Shown in pieces: positions 23,563-34,785 of a stretch of 64,000 nucleotides of DNA. This DNA is from Siphonodentalium dalli. Taxonomy: Eukaryota; Mollusca; Scaphopoda; Gadilida; Siphonodentaliidae. Position 1 is the stretch's first letter; each line of letters opens with the position of its first letter. The stretch covers positions 122,207,989 to 122,271,988 of the forward strand of contig CP136068.1 in NCBI GenBank assembly GCA_032622095.1, written 5' to 3'. The notes beneath the pieces were generated by a model. It ran no database searches, was not told where the DNA came from, and was given only the letters and a program-made list of their open reading frames with translations. The position numbers and the translations under genes were made by a program.

Positions 23563-24039
23563 AGACTAATCGATAAAACACAGTGAGTACTGGGAAATTG
23601 CTTCACAGAATCTTCACTTTGGTGGAAAACTATGAATCGACTCATGGGCCCTGACAGAAAAAACATACCGGCATTAAAAAATGGGGATTCGATTGCAACC
23701 AACAATGAATCAAAAGCTGAGATTTTTAATAAATACTTTTGCTCGATTTCTGCCCTCCCGAACGAAGACAGAGTAGAATTACCGCCATTTGAATACAAGA
23801 CTCAATCAAGACTAGATACATTCGGTATCACACGCGAAGAAATATATAAATCACTGAAAAGTGTTCAAACGGCAAAAGCCAGTGGCCCTGACGGAATTAG
23901 TCCAAGAATATTGAAACTTTGTGCATCCTCCCTAGCTGGTCCACTAGAATTTGCTTTCAAGAAATTTCTTGAAAAATCTTTCTTCCCGCCTGAATGGAAA
24001 GTGGCAAATGTATGTCCCATATACAAAAAAGACGACCCC
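23563..24039 (+). repeat. 477-bp direct repeat, left copy
   Basis: Identical to 30264-30740 except for two substitutions (near 23677 and 23696 in this copy), with no indel. It covers the element A segment from AGACTAATCGATAAAACAC to AAAAAAGACGACCCC and abuts the left end of element B. Confidence 0.97.
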
Positions 24040-24711
24040 TAACTGACATACATGCTTTATTATTGCTCTGATTAATTGCCAAATATCTCGAAATTCAATG
24101 TTCTAACAGCGCCAACAATTCGCCTGCAGATGGCGGTTCTATCCGTGTTGTGGGATCACTGGACTTTATGTTGAATTTTCTGTTAAAAATGTGAGTTTTC
24201 AAAAGCACAACTGACTCTCGCTTGTACCTATAAGGATTATAAACCATTGTTTACGTCGCCATTTTTGGCCTACGTATTGCTGTTCACTATTGTAATTTCC
24301 ACGCCGGCAATCGTGAGGGCTCCTACAACAGTAGCTACAGAGGTGTGAACAACAATATCCAAGCCGGAATGATTAGTACCCTTCTCGATGACTGAGCAAG
24401 ATGAAGATTACGTTTGTGGGAGGTGTGAACAACAACTACTAAATGGACAATTGAGTAAATTAACTTCAAACAGAAGCGCGCAGCTATAGGTGCAGATATC
24501 CTACCCGACGATTACTGGTTTCACACACCTGGTCCCTCTACAGATTGGCAAGAGTGAACAGTGTTTGGGACGTCGAAAATCTTTGTCGTTTGAGCTGTTG
24601 ATGGCTCCATTGTCAAGGACCTATTCTAACTGTAGATCAGTGTTAATTAAACGGTAACATTGTGAAAATAGGTCTCCACTGTATGTTCCCGTTATAGAGC
24701 GTTCTCAATTG

Positions 24712-26655
24712 ATGGACACACGATATACCGTATTCACATACTTGCTACGATATATCTACCAGTCGATTCACATAATGTCAGACTATAATACAACCACCTC
24801 AGGGGGAAAGACATACACCGTTTTGTCACAAGGAACAATGCCCAGACATACCTCGGAATCGAGCCAATTGACTGGCGCAGACTGTATCTCAACTCACGCG
24901 CAGCCTTCCAGATATCGGCCTGAGTCAGATGCCAACACAACGTTGCCCGACTATTTTTCCAGCAACAACCCGCCAGTTTTGAGTGAACTATTAAATCTAC
25001 CGAAAGATAAGTTTATTGCCGGACTCCATCAATCGGTTACTAGTGACAATGACCTCAGAACAATTCGAACGAATATGTTCTTTGATGCACAATCACATTG
25101 CAGTGATCTTCTCGAATACAGCCTTAAGAGCCGCATTCAACGTGGCCCAGATCTCGGCGGTTTTCATGTCAGCACAAGACTTACAAGGGACATCTATAAT
25201 CTTGTGCAATTCGTTAAAGGGGGTTCTTTCGATGATATCCGAGATTGCATCAACAAGAACACCCCGCCCGCCTCTCAACAAACCAGAAGAACACTCGAAG
25301 TGAACGGTTCATGTGCATGTTCTTCACTGTGCGTGCAAGACAAATTAGCTGAATGTCTGACTGAACTTACTCTTATAAAGTCAAAGAGCGCGAAAAATGC
25401 AAACATACTGCAGAACGAAATTAAAGCAGTCTTTGCTAGCCAAGTTGACACGAGTACACGACTCAGTGCTCTAGAGAAAAACTTTGAGCAACTACAGATC
25501 AAATGTTCTTCGAATGCATCCTCGATTGGAAATATTCTTGGACAGTGTTCTATTCTGGAACAAACTGTGACCCGGATGAACGACGACAAATGTACAGGAG
25601 TTGTGAGTTTGAAGAATCGCCTGAAACTGTTTGAATCGAATATAGCCGATAATGCGACAAAGCAAGAAAAGCTGACACAACAAATGCTATCTCGTGAAAA
25701 AGAATTAGCTAAAACATATGTGAAAGCCGACACTCTTAACGCCAAACTGATCAACATAAAAGCTTGTTGGAAAGAATCGACAAAAGCGTCAGATGAGGTG
25801 ATTGAAAGTATTGAACGAAAATTCAGTACTATGTTCGAGTTCTTCGCTCTGGATGTCACCGCCAAATTCGATTAAATGTGTGCAACAGTTCAGCAATACT
25901 TACCACCAGAAACTCCTCCATCTGCTCGGATACAAACAAAACCTGAAAATCACATGTCCTTCAATACGACTCCTAAAACTATTCAGCCAATCCGTAACAC
26001 ATCAACGCCAGCAGCAAACCCGGGTAAAAGACCCATACAGGTACACCTTAAACCAACATCATCGCCGATTGAACCAAGCAAATCTGCGAACGCCACTCGA
26101 TATACTGCAAGTTCAACTATTGATACTGATACACCCACCTGTGCAAAGTCTTGTGCATCTGTATCCGCATTTGTTACTCCGAATTTGTCACAATCAGCGC
26201 TTGATAGTATTCCAGCATTCTCACCGGAGCCGCCCGCACGTGCATGTCCTGATATCACAGCTAAACGTGAATATAGTCGCCCACCAGAGAGCGACAGAAC
26301 GGACAAGAAGTATTCTGTTCCAAGTGTGTCAAACGATCATCAATACGGACATGACGAACCACCAGGTTTTCATGGAGTACCTCGTAGTACCAAACGCACA
26401 CGTAAACTTTTCATACGAGGAATTTCCACAAATTCGACTGAAAATGACATTTGGGAGTACCTAGAAATGAAAGGTATAACCCCTACCTTCGTGAGACTGT
26501 TATGGAGTTCCCGCGTAGGTACTAAGTCCGCGCGCGTCCATGTCCACGAGACTGACTTCGATAGACTTTATGATGATTAATTCTGGCCACCAGGCATTGA
26601 ATTTAGGCCGTGGACCAAGGAGCCTCCGAATGCACCACGACGCTTTGATGGGTGA
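24712..26655 (+). pseudogene. Element B ORF1
   Basis: One reading frame of about 648 codons is broken by two TAA codons (25873-25875 and 26578-26580). The first half is Ser/Thr-rich, then predicted helical with heptad-like Leu spacing (about residues 215-330). The second half is Pro/Ser/Thr-rich and ends with an RNA-binding-like block: RKLFIRGISTNSTENDIWEY ... SARVHVHETDF, and after the second stop FWPPGIEFRPW. This matches the usual ORF1 C terminus of CR1/L2-type elements. The frame ends at TGA 26653-26655, overlapping the ORF2 start. The first ATG is 24712. Confidence 0.75.
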
Positions 26656-29600
26656 ACTCTATATATTAACATGGAATGCGACCGGCGTGAATTCCACAGT
26701 TCTTTACCTCCAGTCGCTGCTTAAAACTCACCAGTATGACATTATAGGTATATCTGAGCACTGGCTCAGAGATGAACAGCTGTCATGTTTGCAAAGGATA
26801 GACAGAGAATACACCTCTTTCGGAAAACCTGGCAGGATTATTACAACTAATTCTGGCGGATCATTTGTGCGTGATGGAGTTGCGTTACTGGTCAATAGAA
26901 AACTTGAAAAACAGTGCATGGCTCTTGAAACTACAAGTGATCGTATTGTGGGTGTACAGGTTAAACTTGATTCTGGCAATGTTATTAGCATTATGCAAGT
27001 TTATCTTCCAAGCACGAACCATAGTGATGATTATTTCGAAGAATGTCTGATTTCTGTGGAAAACTATATGGAACAATTTTCCGTTCATGGGCCTGTTGTT
27101 ATTATTGGGGACTTCAACACTCACGTCAACCGCCCTCCTGAATACCACGTTCCTTCTGGGCACGGCCCTAGAATGCTACTACTGAACCGTTTCTTCGTCC
27201 GTACTGAAACATTTTCTGTGACATGTTCTTCTGGATGCAGAGGTCCTAGCTGCTCATTCTATCCCTTCTCGACAGTTGCATCACCCTCCCGAATTGACCA
27301 CATTGTTGTACCACATGTTGTTGAAGATCTTGTGTCTGACTGTTCTATCATCGACGACAACGATCTCAATACTTCCAACCACCTGCCTGTGACGTATTGC
27401 TTTGCCGATTGATAAATCGAACATATTATCTCCTTTCACCAGAATTTACTTCAACTGGGACAAAATGGATCTATGTGCATACCAGTCTTCACTCGACAAC
27501 TATCTGTCTGATGTTGTTCTTATTCCAATTCGGACAAAATCTGACCTTGAATTGTTGTATTCCGAAATCGTTGGCGCGATAATGTATGCTTCATCCGCTT
27601 CAACGCCAATGAAATCTAACCACATGTCAGCTAAACCATTTTGGAATGACAAGCTAAGAGATCTACACAGAGACTTAAAACGACTGCGGTCTAGATGGAT
27701 CAAAGATAATAGACCACACACATGCGATGCGCCTTCATATGTCCAATACAAGGACGCGAAACGGCGATTCAGACAATGCATACGTTCCTCTTCACGCGCA
27801 AGTGAGCATAAAGCGTGCGAAGATCTTGAGTTGTATGCAACCCACGACCAAGTGCGTTTCTGGAAATCATTGAGTTCAGACTCTGCGTCGTCACAAGCAA
27901 ATGGTCTTACAAATATGATGAACTTCAATGATGTATTTCTCCGTGACCAAAATGACATTCTTTCAGCATGGAGGTCATATTTCGAGTCTCTCTACAAACC
28001 AGACGAGCACCATGACCTTTATTTCGAACAGTCCATACACATGCGACTTGCATCTTTACTTGACAATTCACACGCAGACTACAACTGTGTCATGCTCTGT
28101 GAGGAGATCGGTTCCGACGAGTTAAACTCGGTGCTGCGTGGTCTCAAACGGAAAAAGTCTGGTGGCATCGATCATGTGGTTAACGAACATCTAGTTCATG
28201 GAAGTGAACTGCTCTCGACATTGCTCCTTCGTCTTTTCAATGGTATCTTGGCGTTAGAGTGGATACCACCAGCACTAAAAATTGGAATAATCGTTCCCTT
28301 ATATAAAGGTTCACCGAAGCCGAAGCATATCCCGGACAGCTACAGAGCAATAACTCTTTTGCCGGTGATATACAAAACATTCGAGAGCATCCTCCTAAAC
28401 AGGTTTCTAGGTCAGCTGTGTTATGACATCATTTATTCTGCAGGAGTCAATAAGCTACGCCGCTGACATGAACTCTCGTGCATATGTGTGCTTTCTTGAT
28501 AGTCAGAAAGCTTTTGACCGAGTCTGGCACCAAGGCCTCTTGGTGAAACTCAATGAACTCGGCTTTAAAGGCAAAATACTACGCATTGTCTCCAACATGC
28601 ACTATAACTGCACCAGTCGAGTGATGTACAATGGCACATTATCAGAACCAGTGGATATTCTGCAAGGAACAAGACAAGGGGCTGTGACTTCCCCATTTTT
28701 CTACCTTGTATTTATCAACGACTTGCTAGCGCGTCTCAGTTCAGCGAACGAAGGATTGTCAGTCGGTCATGTTAACTGCACTGCTCCAACAACTGCTGAC
28801 GATATCTCCTTGATTTCCACATCAAAAGCTGGTCTAGATCATCTCATCGATATATGCAGCTCATATGCTCGGAATTGGCGATTTATGTTCTCGAACACCA
28901 AAAGTTTTGTTGTTGTATTCAACGAGTCGGGGCGTCAACACGAGCGCAGCAACAGAACTTGGTCTATCGGAGACCAAACGCTCCCCGAGACGACAGACTG
29001 TGTGCATTTAGGGATAAAACAGTGCAAGTTCAAGAACAGTAATATCAGGGCCTCTGATATTTCTGATAAGCTTAGAAAAACATTCTTCGCAATTGCTGGT
29101 AGAAATATCACGAAACAGTGAACACCGCCCACGATGACCTCTCTTTTAAAAACTATTGTTCTGCCAAAATGTCTCTATGGGTGTGAAATTCTGACAACCT
29201 CTACAGACTCCAATGTTTACTGTATGGAGAAAGCTTATCGCTCGTGTGTCAAGCATATACAATCTCTCCCAACTCGGACTCCTACTGTTATTTCAATGAG
29301 CCTGTTAGGTCTTATGCCACTCGAAAACGAAATACACATAAAGAAACTTTCATTCTTCGCTGATCTAATTTACCTTCTCGATGGGCAACAGGAACCACTG
29401 CGAATTTTCTTATATAAATTCTTCTTATACAGCCTCTTCGGACGTGCGACAACAGGGTTTGTTTCAGACATTACACAGTTACTTCGGCAATACAATCTGC
29501 ACGCGTATCTGGATACTTTCGTTGCGACTGGCGAATTTCCTTCTAAATCAGCATGGAAGCACCTCTGCAAATCAAGAGTACAGTCACACTATGTTACACA

Positions 29601-30060
29601 ATGGAAAACTACAGTTGACAGAGATACCTCACTTGATTTGTTTCGCATTGTGCACAATGATCCACTGTCATTTTGGAGTATTTGGACATTGCTGAAAAGG
29701 CACCCTAGCGCGTCTCAAGCTCTGAAAAATCTCGCTCTACTGCTGAACAGAACTTCATTTTCTAATGATCGCACGTGTCGCGCTTGTGGTAACGGGATTC
29801 AGAATGACATATTACACGCCTTTCGTTACTGTACAGCAGCCAATTCACTTGCGGTTCGGAATTCGTTCTGGGAGCACATTCTTGATCAGGTTGGTCTCTC
29901 GACCTTTCTGTACATGGATTCTAGAGATGATATGTCTCTGTTAGCCCTGCTTCTGGGTGGTGAGCCAATCAACTCACCCGCCGAATTTGACAACAATATA
30001 GAAACTATAATTCTCGACATGGCTCACTTCATTTATGGGATGTGTCATCTGATCCAGTAA
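26648..30060 (+). pseudogene. Element B ORF2: endonuclease, RT, zinc knuckle
   Basis: The ATG at 26648 overlaps the ORF1 stop in ATGGGTGA. The APE endonuclease shows ILTWNATGVN, IGISEHWL, VVIIGDFNTHVN, RIDHIVV and SNHLPV. The frame then shifts near 27400 into the RT domain (KKSGGIDHVVNEHL, DSYRAITLLPVIYK), shifts again near 28430-28460 (CFLDSQKAFDRVWHQGL, ILQGTRQGAVTSPFFYL, TADDISL), meets a TGA at 29119-29121, and ends with CRACGNGIQNDILHAFRYC, a C-x2-C...H-x4-C knuckle, near 29780. The first RT catalytic motif residue is Thr (TADD) where Tyr or Phe is usual. There is no RNase H. The copy is inactive. Confidence 0.88.
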
Positions 30061-30263
30061 CAATTTCTTTGAGTAAATAAATACGTGTTTGTGCAGAAAA
30101 CAGAATCGCATTCATAAGGACGGGTCTCTTCAAGATATGACGCATACAATCAGCCACGCAACGGTTCTGTTTTCTTAATTATTTCCATTTGCTGTATAAT
30201 ATATATTTCCATGTATGTATATATTCTTCTCCTACAAGGAGGTATACAATAAAATATAAGCAG

Positions 30264-30740
30264 AGACTAATCGATAAAACACAGTGAGTACTGGGAAATT
30301 GCTTCACAGAATCTTCACTTTGGTGGAAAACTATGAATCGACTCATGGGCCCTGACAGAAAAAACATACCGGCATTAACAAATGGGGATTCGATTACAAC
30401 CAACAATGAATCAAAAGCTGAGATTTTTAATAAATACTTTTGCTCGATTTCTGCCCTCCCGAACGAAGACAGAGTAGAATTACCGCCATTTGAATACAAG
30501 ACTCAATCAAGACTAGATACATTCGGTATCACACGCGAAGAAATATATAAATCACTGAAAAGTGTTCAAACGGCAAAAGCCAGTGGCCCTGACGGAATTA
30601 GTCCAAGAATATTGAAACTTTGTGCATCCTCCCTAGCTGGTCCACTAGAATTTGCTTTCAAGAAATTTCTTGAAAAATCTTTCTTCCCGCCTGAATGGAA
30701 AGTGGCAAATGTATGTCCCATATACAAAAAAGACGACCCC
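30264..30740 (+). repeat. 477-bp direct repeat, right copy
   Basis: Second copy of the element A segment at 23563-24039. From here element A continues uninterrupted into the rest of its RT domain (after KKDDP comes TDPSNYRPVSLL). Confidence 0.97.
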
Positions 30741-32364
30741 ACCGACCCAAGTAATTATCGCCCAGTTTCTCTTCTCTGTTGCCTGTCCAAAATTTTCGAA
30801 AAGTGTATATACCTTCACATGAATGAATATTTAAGAGATAATATGCTTCTAACAAACCTTCAATCGGGATTCACTCCGCAAGATAGTACAGTATTTCAGT
30901 TAACAGACGTTTACCATTATATAATATCTTCTCTTGATAATGGCAACGAAATTAGGTGCCTTTTCTGTGATATCAGCAAGGCATTCGATAAGGTATGGCA
31001 TCGGGGCTTACTATTTAAGTTGAAAAGAATGGGAATTGTCGGCCCAACATATGACCTATTACAAAATTATTTGGACAATCGGCACCAGCGAGTAATCGTT
31101 TCAAACTCGAACTCCTGTTGGAGCTGTGTCTCAGCTGGTGTGCCCCAGGGATCCATACTCGGCCCTCTTCTTTTTTTAATTTACATTAATGATATTGTAG
31201 ACACTGTTACGTACAATGTAAGGCTTTTTGCTGACGATACCTCTTTATTTCTATCCATTGAAGACCCAGTTATTGCCGCAGAGGTAATCAACAACGATAT
31301 TAGTCTGATTTTCGAATGGTCTCAAAAATGGCTAGTGAAATTTAATCCCATGAAAACAGAATCACTTTTAGTATCATGGAAAAATAACATAATCGTCCAC
31401 CCTCCCCTGCAGATGTCGGACAAGGATATTGTAGAAGTCGAAACCCACACACATTTAGGTCTTACTTTTAACAGACGGTACGTGGAAAGATCATGTCACT
31501 GATATTGAAAATCGAGCCGCAAGTCGAATGTATATACTGAGGAAATATAAATTCATTCTGGACAGGAGAACCCTTGAGCGTATATACTTGTCATACATCC
31601 GTCCAGTGTTGGAATATGCCTCCTCGGTATGGGGTAATTGCTCAGTTGAAAATTCAACCTCTCTGGAAGATATCCAATACGAGGCTGCTAGATTAGTCAC
31701 GGGAGCAACTAGAAGCTGCAGCAAACAATCACTATTACGGGAAACCGGTTGGGACTCACTATCTAGCAGGAGAGAAAAATCTAAACTTGTGCAATTTTTT
31801 AAAATGATTATGAGAACCACGCCTCCTTACTTATATACTCTAGTTCCTATTGAATCTGGAAGTTTAACCAATTATAATTTCAGACAAAAGGGTCTCAGGA
31901 CTCCCAGAGTTTACGCGACAAGATACGAAAATTCATTTCTTCCAGCTACCGTCAAGTTATGGAACAACCTTCCGCCAAAGGCGAAAGAATGTGAATCTGT
32001 CTCTGACTTTAAGAATTTTCTTTTAACCGATCGAATTATCATACCGTCATATTATTATATAGCGTACCGAAGACCAAGCCAAATCTATCACTGTCGCCTG
32101 CGAACAAACTGCAGTAACCTGAAATATGACCTGTTTTGCAATCATTTGAATAATAGTCCATTTTGCGACTGTGGAGAATTAGAAACTGCTGAGCACTTCT
32201 GTCCAATATTCGAGCGTGAAAGAGTCCGTTATTTCGCCAATCTGAATGTGAATTTGGAAGTCAAAATATTACTGCATGGGTCCGTAGATATATCTTATAC
32301 CAAAAATGCCGACATATTCATTGCCGTCCAAAAGTTCATCGACGATACCAAACGATTTAACTGA
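30264..32364 (+). pseudogene. Element A ORF2: RT domain and C-terminal tail
   Basis: The frame 30333-31502 carries the fingers and palm: SNYRPVSLLCCLSKIFEKC, CDISKAFDKVWHRGLL, AGVPQGSILGPLLFLIYIND, and RLFADDTSLFLS with the catalytic FADD. It shifts near 31480-31528 into the thumb and tail: YLSYIRPVLEYASSVWGNC, NSFLPATVKLWNNLPP, and a CDCGELETAEHFC knuckle. One frameshift breaks it after the catalytic motif. Domain order and the FADD motif fit the CR1/L2 group of the Jockey superfamily. The clade is inferred by motif only. Confidence 0.88.
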
Positions 32365-32696
32365 CATAATATGGTTATGAACTGTAAAGCGTGAAACAAA
32401 AGCCTACATAAAACAAAAATATTGTGCTCTCGTATACTCAAGCATGCCAGAGGTGTGATTGTGGGTGAGGGGTTGACTCGCAGCGATTGGCAACGGGATA
32501 GGTTGCGGGTGCTTGTGGAACAGGCAATTCATCATTGAGACCCAATCAAACCATGATGCAATATATATACTAAGGAAATGGCCACCTATAAGCCTTTTGC
32601 TTACTGCCAAATCCTTTTCTCTAATGTTAAATTGTTATCGTCCTTATATTATGTATTATATGTGCAATTCTTGAGAATAAAATATTGTTTACACTA
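32365..32696 (+). other. Element A 3' untranslated region
   Basis: Non-coding tail of element A, ending GAATAAAATATTGTTTAC where the 5S-derived repeat begins abruptly with a 5S-like segment cut mid-unit. Confidence 0.6.
32676..32681 (+). terminator. AATAAA polyadenylation signal of element A
   Basis: The AATAAA hexamer lies about 15 bp before the inferred 3' end of element A. Confidence 0.55.
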
Positions 32697-32944
32697 AGCC
32701 GGTCACCCATCCAAGGACTAACCGAACTCGACGTTGCTTAACTTCGGTGATCACACAAAGCGTCTAACGACTGTGACCAAGAGATCTAGACCTCTCAAGC
32801 AGAGAAGTCATCGGCCTTCTATATTTAAAACGCGACCGCTACACTACTCCCCCGTTCTTTTGTTTTAGATTCACCGAATTTGACCCCAGAGCGGTCGCAT
32901 CATGACACAGACTGCGAGCAGCAGACGAGCCCTCGGTGTAACAG

Positions 32945-33026
<82 letters not shown>

Positions 33027-33275
33027 GCGGGAGTCGCACCGAAAGTTAACAGCACCCGGAATCCCAAGCCGGTCACCCATCACTCGACTAACCGAGTTCA
33101 TCGTTGCTTAACTTCGGTGATCACACAAAGCGTCTAACGACTGTGACCAAGAGATCTAGACCTCTCAAGCAGAGAAGTCATCGGCCTTCTATATTTAAAA
33201 CGCGAGCGCTACACTACTCCCCCGTTCTTTTGTTTTAGATCCACCGAATTTCACCCCAGAGCGGTCGCATCGTGA
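32697..33275. repeat. Tandem 5S-derived repeat with long (GA)n
   Basis: One full unit plus a second, the first cut at its left by element A's 3' end. Order: 5S-like segment, spacer with GATCTAGACCTCTCAAG, TATATTTAAAACGCG, a GCGACCGCT/AGCGGTCGC inverted repeat, (GA)n at 32946-33023, then the next unit. The unit period is about 350 bp including the GA run. It has the same family structure as 21018-21341. Confidence 0.88.
33047..33124 (-). ncRNA. 5S rRNA-derived segment, second locus
   Basis: Same part of 5S as at 21057-21135 (GATCACCGAAGTTAAGCAAC through CCGGGTGCTGTTAACTTTCG), but with several changes in the central block (CGATGAACTCGGTTAGTCG). A third, 3'-truncated copy lies at 32697-32755. 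It is a pseudogene or repeat-embedded segment. Confidence 0.7.
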
Positions 33276-33286
33276 TTGAGGGTATG

Positions 33287-34785
33287 TTGGAGCTCTTGTG
33301 TGAGTGGGCTGGTGTCTCGTCTGGTGAATCGGCGTCCATGAGAATAGTAAATGGTCGCAAACCTGGTGATTCTTTGGGAAATTATACGAGTTTTCAGTAT
33401 AATGGTGCGAGTTTAGTGGATTACGTGATTATTTCAGAGAGATATTTATCCGATGTGAGTTACTTTTGTATTAAACAACCTACTGAATATTCAGATCACT
33501 GTCAACTAGCAATACATATGAACATAAAGTCACAAGATATCAATAAAACTGCATTTAAATATCATTATACGAAACCGCACGGTGTGGCTAAATGGTCTCG
33601 AGATAGTGATGCTAAAGTAAAACAGGCTCTGTTGGATGCTGATATGCAACACCGCTTATTGAAATTTAGATCAAACGTATACGCACGCGATAAGAACGGA
33701 ATAGATACAAGCTGTGCGAGATTATGATAATATCGTGAATTCTGTTAATGCCACCGCAACTCAATTTGTTAAAAGTAAAAATAAACAAATGCAAAGGAAA
33801 CGTAAATGGTTTGATGCAAAATGCAAAGAATTGAAAAAACATATGAAGCACGCGAGTAAAGAAATGAAGCGATACCCTCGCAATGCAGATCTTCGAAATG
33901 AGTTTTTCGCCGCTAAAAAAAACTTATAAAAGAGAAACAAAAAAGAAATCAAAATTGTATTATCAGGAAATATCGGAAAACCTGGATGATACTGAGACAA
34001 GTGACCCTTCGGAATATTGGCGTATAATTAATGGTCTTAGACCACGAAAAGTTGAAATGAATTATTTGCACCCTGAAGAATGTGTAGATTTAAAAAAAAA
34101 ACTTTTATGTAAAGAAATAATTCCACGAGACGAAAATGACCGTGTGCGGGGAACGCCGCGCATAGATATAGATCAAAATATTAGCGACGAAGCGATAACA
34201 TCGGAAGAAATACTCAAATGCCTTAAGCTCTTGAAAAATAGGAAATATTCTGAAAATGGAAATATTTCAAATGAATTTCTTAAATCAGTAGTACCAGAGA
34301 TAATATATAAGACAACAAAACTGTTCAATCTAGTGTTATGTTCCGGATATTACCCTAAACATTGGAGTTATTCACTCATAAAGACGCTCTATAAAAAGGG
34401 AGATCGACATGATCCGAATAATTATCGCCCGATTGCTCTGACAAATAACCTAGGTAAACTTTTCAACAAAATAATTAACACCAGGATAAATAACCACCTC
34501 GAGGAGAATGATCTGATCAGTGACAATCAGTTTGGTTTTCGGACGAATCGTAGTACAATTGATAGTGCATTTGTTTTAAATACCATTGTGAAGAAATACA
34601 AGCAGAAAAATAAGCCCATTTATGCTGCATTCATTGATTTAAAAAAAGCGTTCGACTCAGTAGATAGATCGTTAATGTTACACAAAATACGTGATTATGG
34701 AATTTCTGGTAAAATAAATCAGTGTATACGTTCAATGTATCAAGCAAGCTACATAAGTGTGAAAACAGAGGCAGGCGTTGGACCA
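33287..34785 (+). pseudogene. Element C, internal fragment of a non-LTR ORF2
   Basis: Begins inside the endonuclease (NGRKPGDSLGNYTSFQYNG, SLVDYVIISE, YSDHCQL with the catalytic His) and runs through the linker and RT fingers/palm (PNNYRPIALTNNLGKLFNK, DNQFGFRTNRSTIDSAF, FIDLKKAFDSVD). It has frameshifts near 33715 and 33885. It stops at about 34785, before the catalytic xADD block, where viral-like sequence begins. It is neither A nor B by motif and is closer to Ingi/I- or Nimb-like ORF2, an assignment I hold weakly. Confidence 0.8.

Larger units (their letters stand above)
21892..24039 (+). mobile_element. Element A, 5' part (CR1/L2-like non-LTR retrotransposon)
   Basis: This is the left portion of an APE-type retrotransposon whose right portion resumes at 30264. 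It holds a hydrophobic N-terminal region, a 2A-like motif, the endonuclease and the start of the reverse transcriptase domain. The exact 5' end is not visible. It is interrupted at 24040 by element B. Confidence 0.85.
22032..24039 (+). pseudogene. Element A ORF2: endonuclease and RT N-terminal part
   Basis: Coding pieces follow one another in different frames: 22032-22652 (N-terminal region, 2A-like motif, then CLNIQSIKPNLD, the first endonuclease motif), 22637-22990 (AFTETWLS with the catalytic Glu, then SHGGGIAVYV) and 22954-24039 (VVIIGDFNSNV and the linker to the RT domain). There are at least two frameshifts and an in-frame TGA at 23584-23586. The RT part starts NRLMGPDRKNIP and includes the SGPDGISPRILK block. 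The last codon before the break belongs to KKDDP, and the junction with element B creates a stop. Confidence 0.85.
24040..30263 (+). mobile_element. Element B, ~6.2-kb non-LTR retrotransposon inside A
   Basis: Structurally near full-length: a 5' region of about 670 bp, ORF1, ORF2 with endonuclease and reverse transcriptase, and a 200-bp 3' region ending ACAATAAAATATAAG. It lies between the two 477-bp copies of element A sequence. ORF2 is clearly related to that of element E (61600-64000), so both belong to one clade. I cannot assign the clade name without a tree. Confidence 0.9.

Noticed and set aside
25275-25865. 196-codon minus-strand frame
   Set aside because: Antisense shadow of element B ORF1.
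32839-33137. Ser/Leu and Arg/Glu repeat frames
   Set aside because: Translations of the (GA)n run.
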